35,760 nt of DNA from the NCBI GenBank assembly GCA_938035525.1, contig CALHOI010000043.1, positions 1 to 35,760 on the forward strand. The letters are read 5' to 3'. The first letter of the stretch is position 1, and the number at the start of each line of letters is the position of its first letter. The position numbers and the translations under genes are program-made. This document shows, in pieces, positions 34,420 through 35,760 of this stretch. The notes beneath the pieces were generated by a model, which made no database searches, was not told where the DNA came from, and saw only the letters and a program-made list of their open reading frames with translations. The DNA is from an uncultured Granulosicoccaceae bacterium (lineage in GTDB: Bacteria; Pseudomonadota; Gammaproteobacteria; Granulosicoccales; Granulosicoccaceae).

Positions 34420-35760
34420 CTAATTGATATAGTTAACTCGTTGCCAACCATCGATGGTTCTTTTGACTTCATAAGTTGGCCAGAAGTTATACTCTGGAGA
34501 CACCGTCACTATGCTCTTACGACCACTCAATGATACAACACTTAAACGCGTATCAGTGTCTTGTTCTTTTTTACTGATAAGCGATAAAAATCCATCAAGA
34601 TCTTCTACGGCTTCACCATCTACGTGAGTCACAAATCGATTGCGATAGAGTCCGTCCCATAACGCTGGAGAACCTTGCTCAGTGCCTGCGATATACACGC
34701 CCGGGAAGTCTACACCTTTCAAGTAACCGATTTCTGAATGAGGCTCCTGGAAGCTGGCGCCAGCCCAGCTAACCAAACGTTGCGTACCGACTCCGTTAAG
34801 TTTTGATGGCGAAAGCGCAACATCAATCACCTGACCAGCCCGTAGCAGGGTCAAAGCGAGTGTCGCTTTCTGTGATAACACCTCAGCGGTCAGCAGGTCG
34901 GCAACCAGCTCATTTTCAATGGCCAGCAGGATATCACCCGGCTGCAACTGAGTATGGGCATCTGTATTGGGTACGACCTGTTCTACGTACAAGACTTTGC
35001 GATTGTTCGCGGGCAACGCAATGTATCGATCGAGCCATTCTTGCGGCAAGCCAAGTTGTCGCGCCTGAGACATGGTGCGATACACCAATCGCGCATCCAG
35101 CGAATGGTACGGACTATTGGACTGGTACATGCGCAGCGTCTCTAAAATAACAGAGGCTGGCATTGCCCATTCGTGCTGTTTAATTTCTCTACCTTCTTCA
35201 TAAGCAAAGCTCATGTATAAGGCATGCACATCTCCATTTGCATCGACGAACGGCCCGCCCAAAGACGGGGGCACATTGGACACGCCAAACAAATCGATTG
35301 GCGATTGCTGAAAACGTGGAAAACCCGGAGGTGCAAAACCCACAGTGAGGCGACTGAAATCGTCTGCATCGTGTCGTCGAAACGTGCCATCAGCGCGATA
35401 CCCCACCATGGTGAGTACATCGGGCAGTTCTGCGTCATCATCAACCAGGGTCAAACCGTCAAACGCAATGTCGCCAAGCTTTTTGGGGTCGTATCGCAAT
35501 AGCGCTACGTTATGTCTGGGGTGCAAAAAAGCCACGCGCCCTTCGAGCACCTGAGAACCGAAAAAGGTGATCTCAGCATCTCCCAAACCTATTGGCACTG
35601 TATTGCGATCAACAGCAACAATACCTTGCTCTTTATCAATAACAATACCGACACCTTTAAAGTGTCGTGCATAAACATTATCAACGCTGTACGGAATATT
35701 GAAATCAACTCGTACCATGCCAGGCGCAACTTTGTTTAACAAGGCATCTTTGAATTCGGG
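34420..35760 (-). CDS. Partial Nma111/Ynm3-like HtrA protein: pseudo-protease domain plus two PDZ domains (5' end off window)
   Basis: The reading frame is open to the right edge of the window, so the N-terminus is missing. The visible part (about 446 residues) starts in a trypsin-like fold: FNIPYSVDNVYARHFKGVGIVID, GIVAVDRNTVP, HNVALLRYDP, PSLGGPFVDANGD. The positions of the HtrA His, Asp and Ser read N, N and L, so this domain is inactive. Two PDZ-like domains follow (YVEQVVPNTDAHTQLQPGDILLAIENELV and VYIAGTEQGSPALWDG...VDGEAVEDLDGF). The wording IPY.VDNV..HF.GVGIVID..G.VAVDRNTVP matches the C-terminal pseudo-protease half of yeast Nma111p and plant relatives, which are tandem HtrA proteins. 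An active N-terminal half is expected beyond the window. It is nine bases upstream of the UbiH-family gene. Confidence 0.8.
   Translation of the reverse strand, partial: PEFKDALLNKVAPGMVRVDFNIPYSVDNVYARHFKGVGIVIDKEQGIVAVDRNTVPIGLGDAEITFFGSQVLEGRVAFLHPRHNVALLRYDPKKLGDIAFDGLTLVDDDAELPDVLTMVGYRADGTFRRHDADDFSRLTVGFAPPGFPRFQQSPIDLFGVSNVPPSLGGPFVDANGDVHALYMSFAYEEGREIKQHEWAMPASVILETLRMYQSNSPYHSLDARLVYRTMSQARQLGLPQEWLDRYIALPANNRKVLYVEQVVPNTDAHTQLQPGDILLAIENELVADLLTAEVLSQKATLALTLLRAGQVIDVALSPSKLNGVGTQRLVSWAGASFQEPHSEIGYLKGVDFPGVYIAGTEQGSPALWDGLYRNRFVTHVDGEAVEDLDGFLSLISKKEQDTDTRLSVVSLSGRKSIVTVSPEYNFWPTYEVKRTIDGWQRVNYIN

Overview
The window looks like chromosomal DNA from a Gram-negative, probably marine, gammaproteobacterium. 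GC content is moderate. Supporting genes are TtcA-type tRNA thiolation, a UbiH/VisC-type ubiquinone hydroxylase, an OmpA-type envelope protein, a taurine--pyruvate-type aminotransferase and a class I cytochrome c. No genus can be named safely. There is no prophage, insertion sequence, CRISPR array, tRNA or rRNA. The layout is a patchwork of short transcription units that change strand about every 1-3 genes.

Left part (1-9.9 kb): an ArsR-methyltransferase regulator of SahR type with a perfect palindrome at its start codon; two unfamiliar small proteins, one a membrane protein with a degenerate nuclease-like domain; a DUF937 protein with a long acidic 11-residue repeat; a sugar-nucleotide epimerase; an orphan taurine-type aminotransferase; a Gfo/Idh/MocA oxidoreductase; and an orphan NarL-type response regulator with a palindrome about 43 bases upstream of its likely transcription start.

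Middle part (10-18.8 kb): ttcA, whose 3' end overlaps a convergent SDR gene; an IalB-family secreted protein; an aldose-1-epimerase-like protein; a membrane-anchored PDZ protein; a glycerophosphodiester phosphodiesterase; a tightly coupled MBOAT/SGNH-like pair that probably O-acylates an exported glycan; and a secreted YHS protein.

Right part (18.8-35.8 kb): a minus-strand block of a HugZ-like protein, a signal-less S41 peptidase, LemA and an M48 peptidase with a long C-terminal extension; a plus-strand block of an MscS-related multi-helix channel protein, an OmpA protein with a Pro-Glu spacer, and a cytochrome c; then a LacI-LuxR regulator pair that overlaps by one base and sits behind a perfect 28-bp operator. 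The last 7 kb holds a 1504-residue membrane-anchored coiled-coil protein with a C-terminal helix-hairpin-helix domain, a UbiH-family monooxygenase, and the C-terminal part of a protein resembling the pseudo-protease half of eukaryotic Nma111/Ynm3 HtrA proteins.

The strongest candidates for something undescribed are the giant coiled-coil/HhH protein, the LacI-LuxR pair (its LuxR lacks the usual AHL-contacting residues), and the Nma111-like protein. Much of the window concerns the cell envelope and its regulation. No single obvious multi-gene defence or biosynthetic system is visible.
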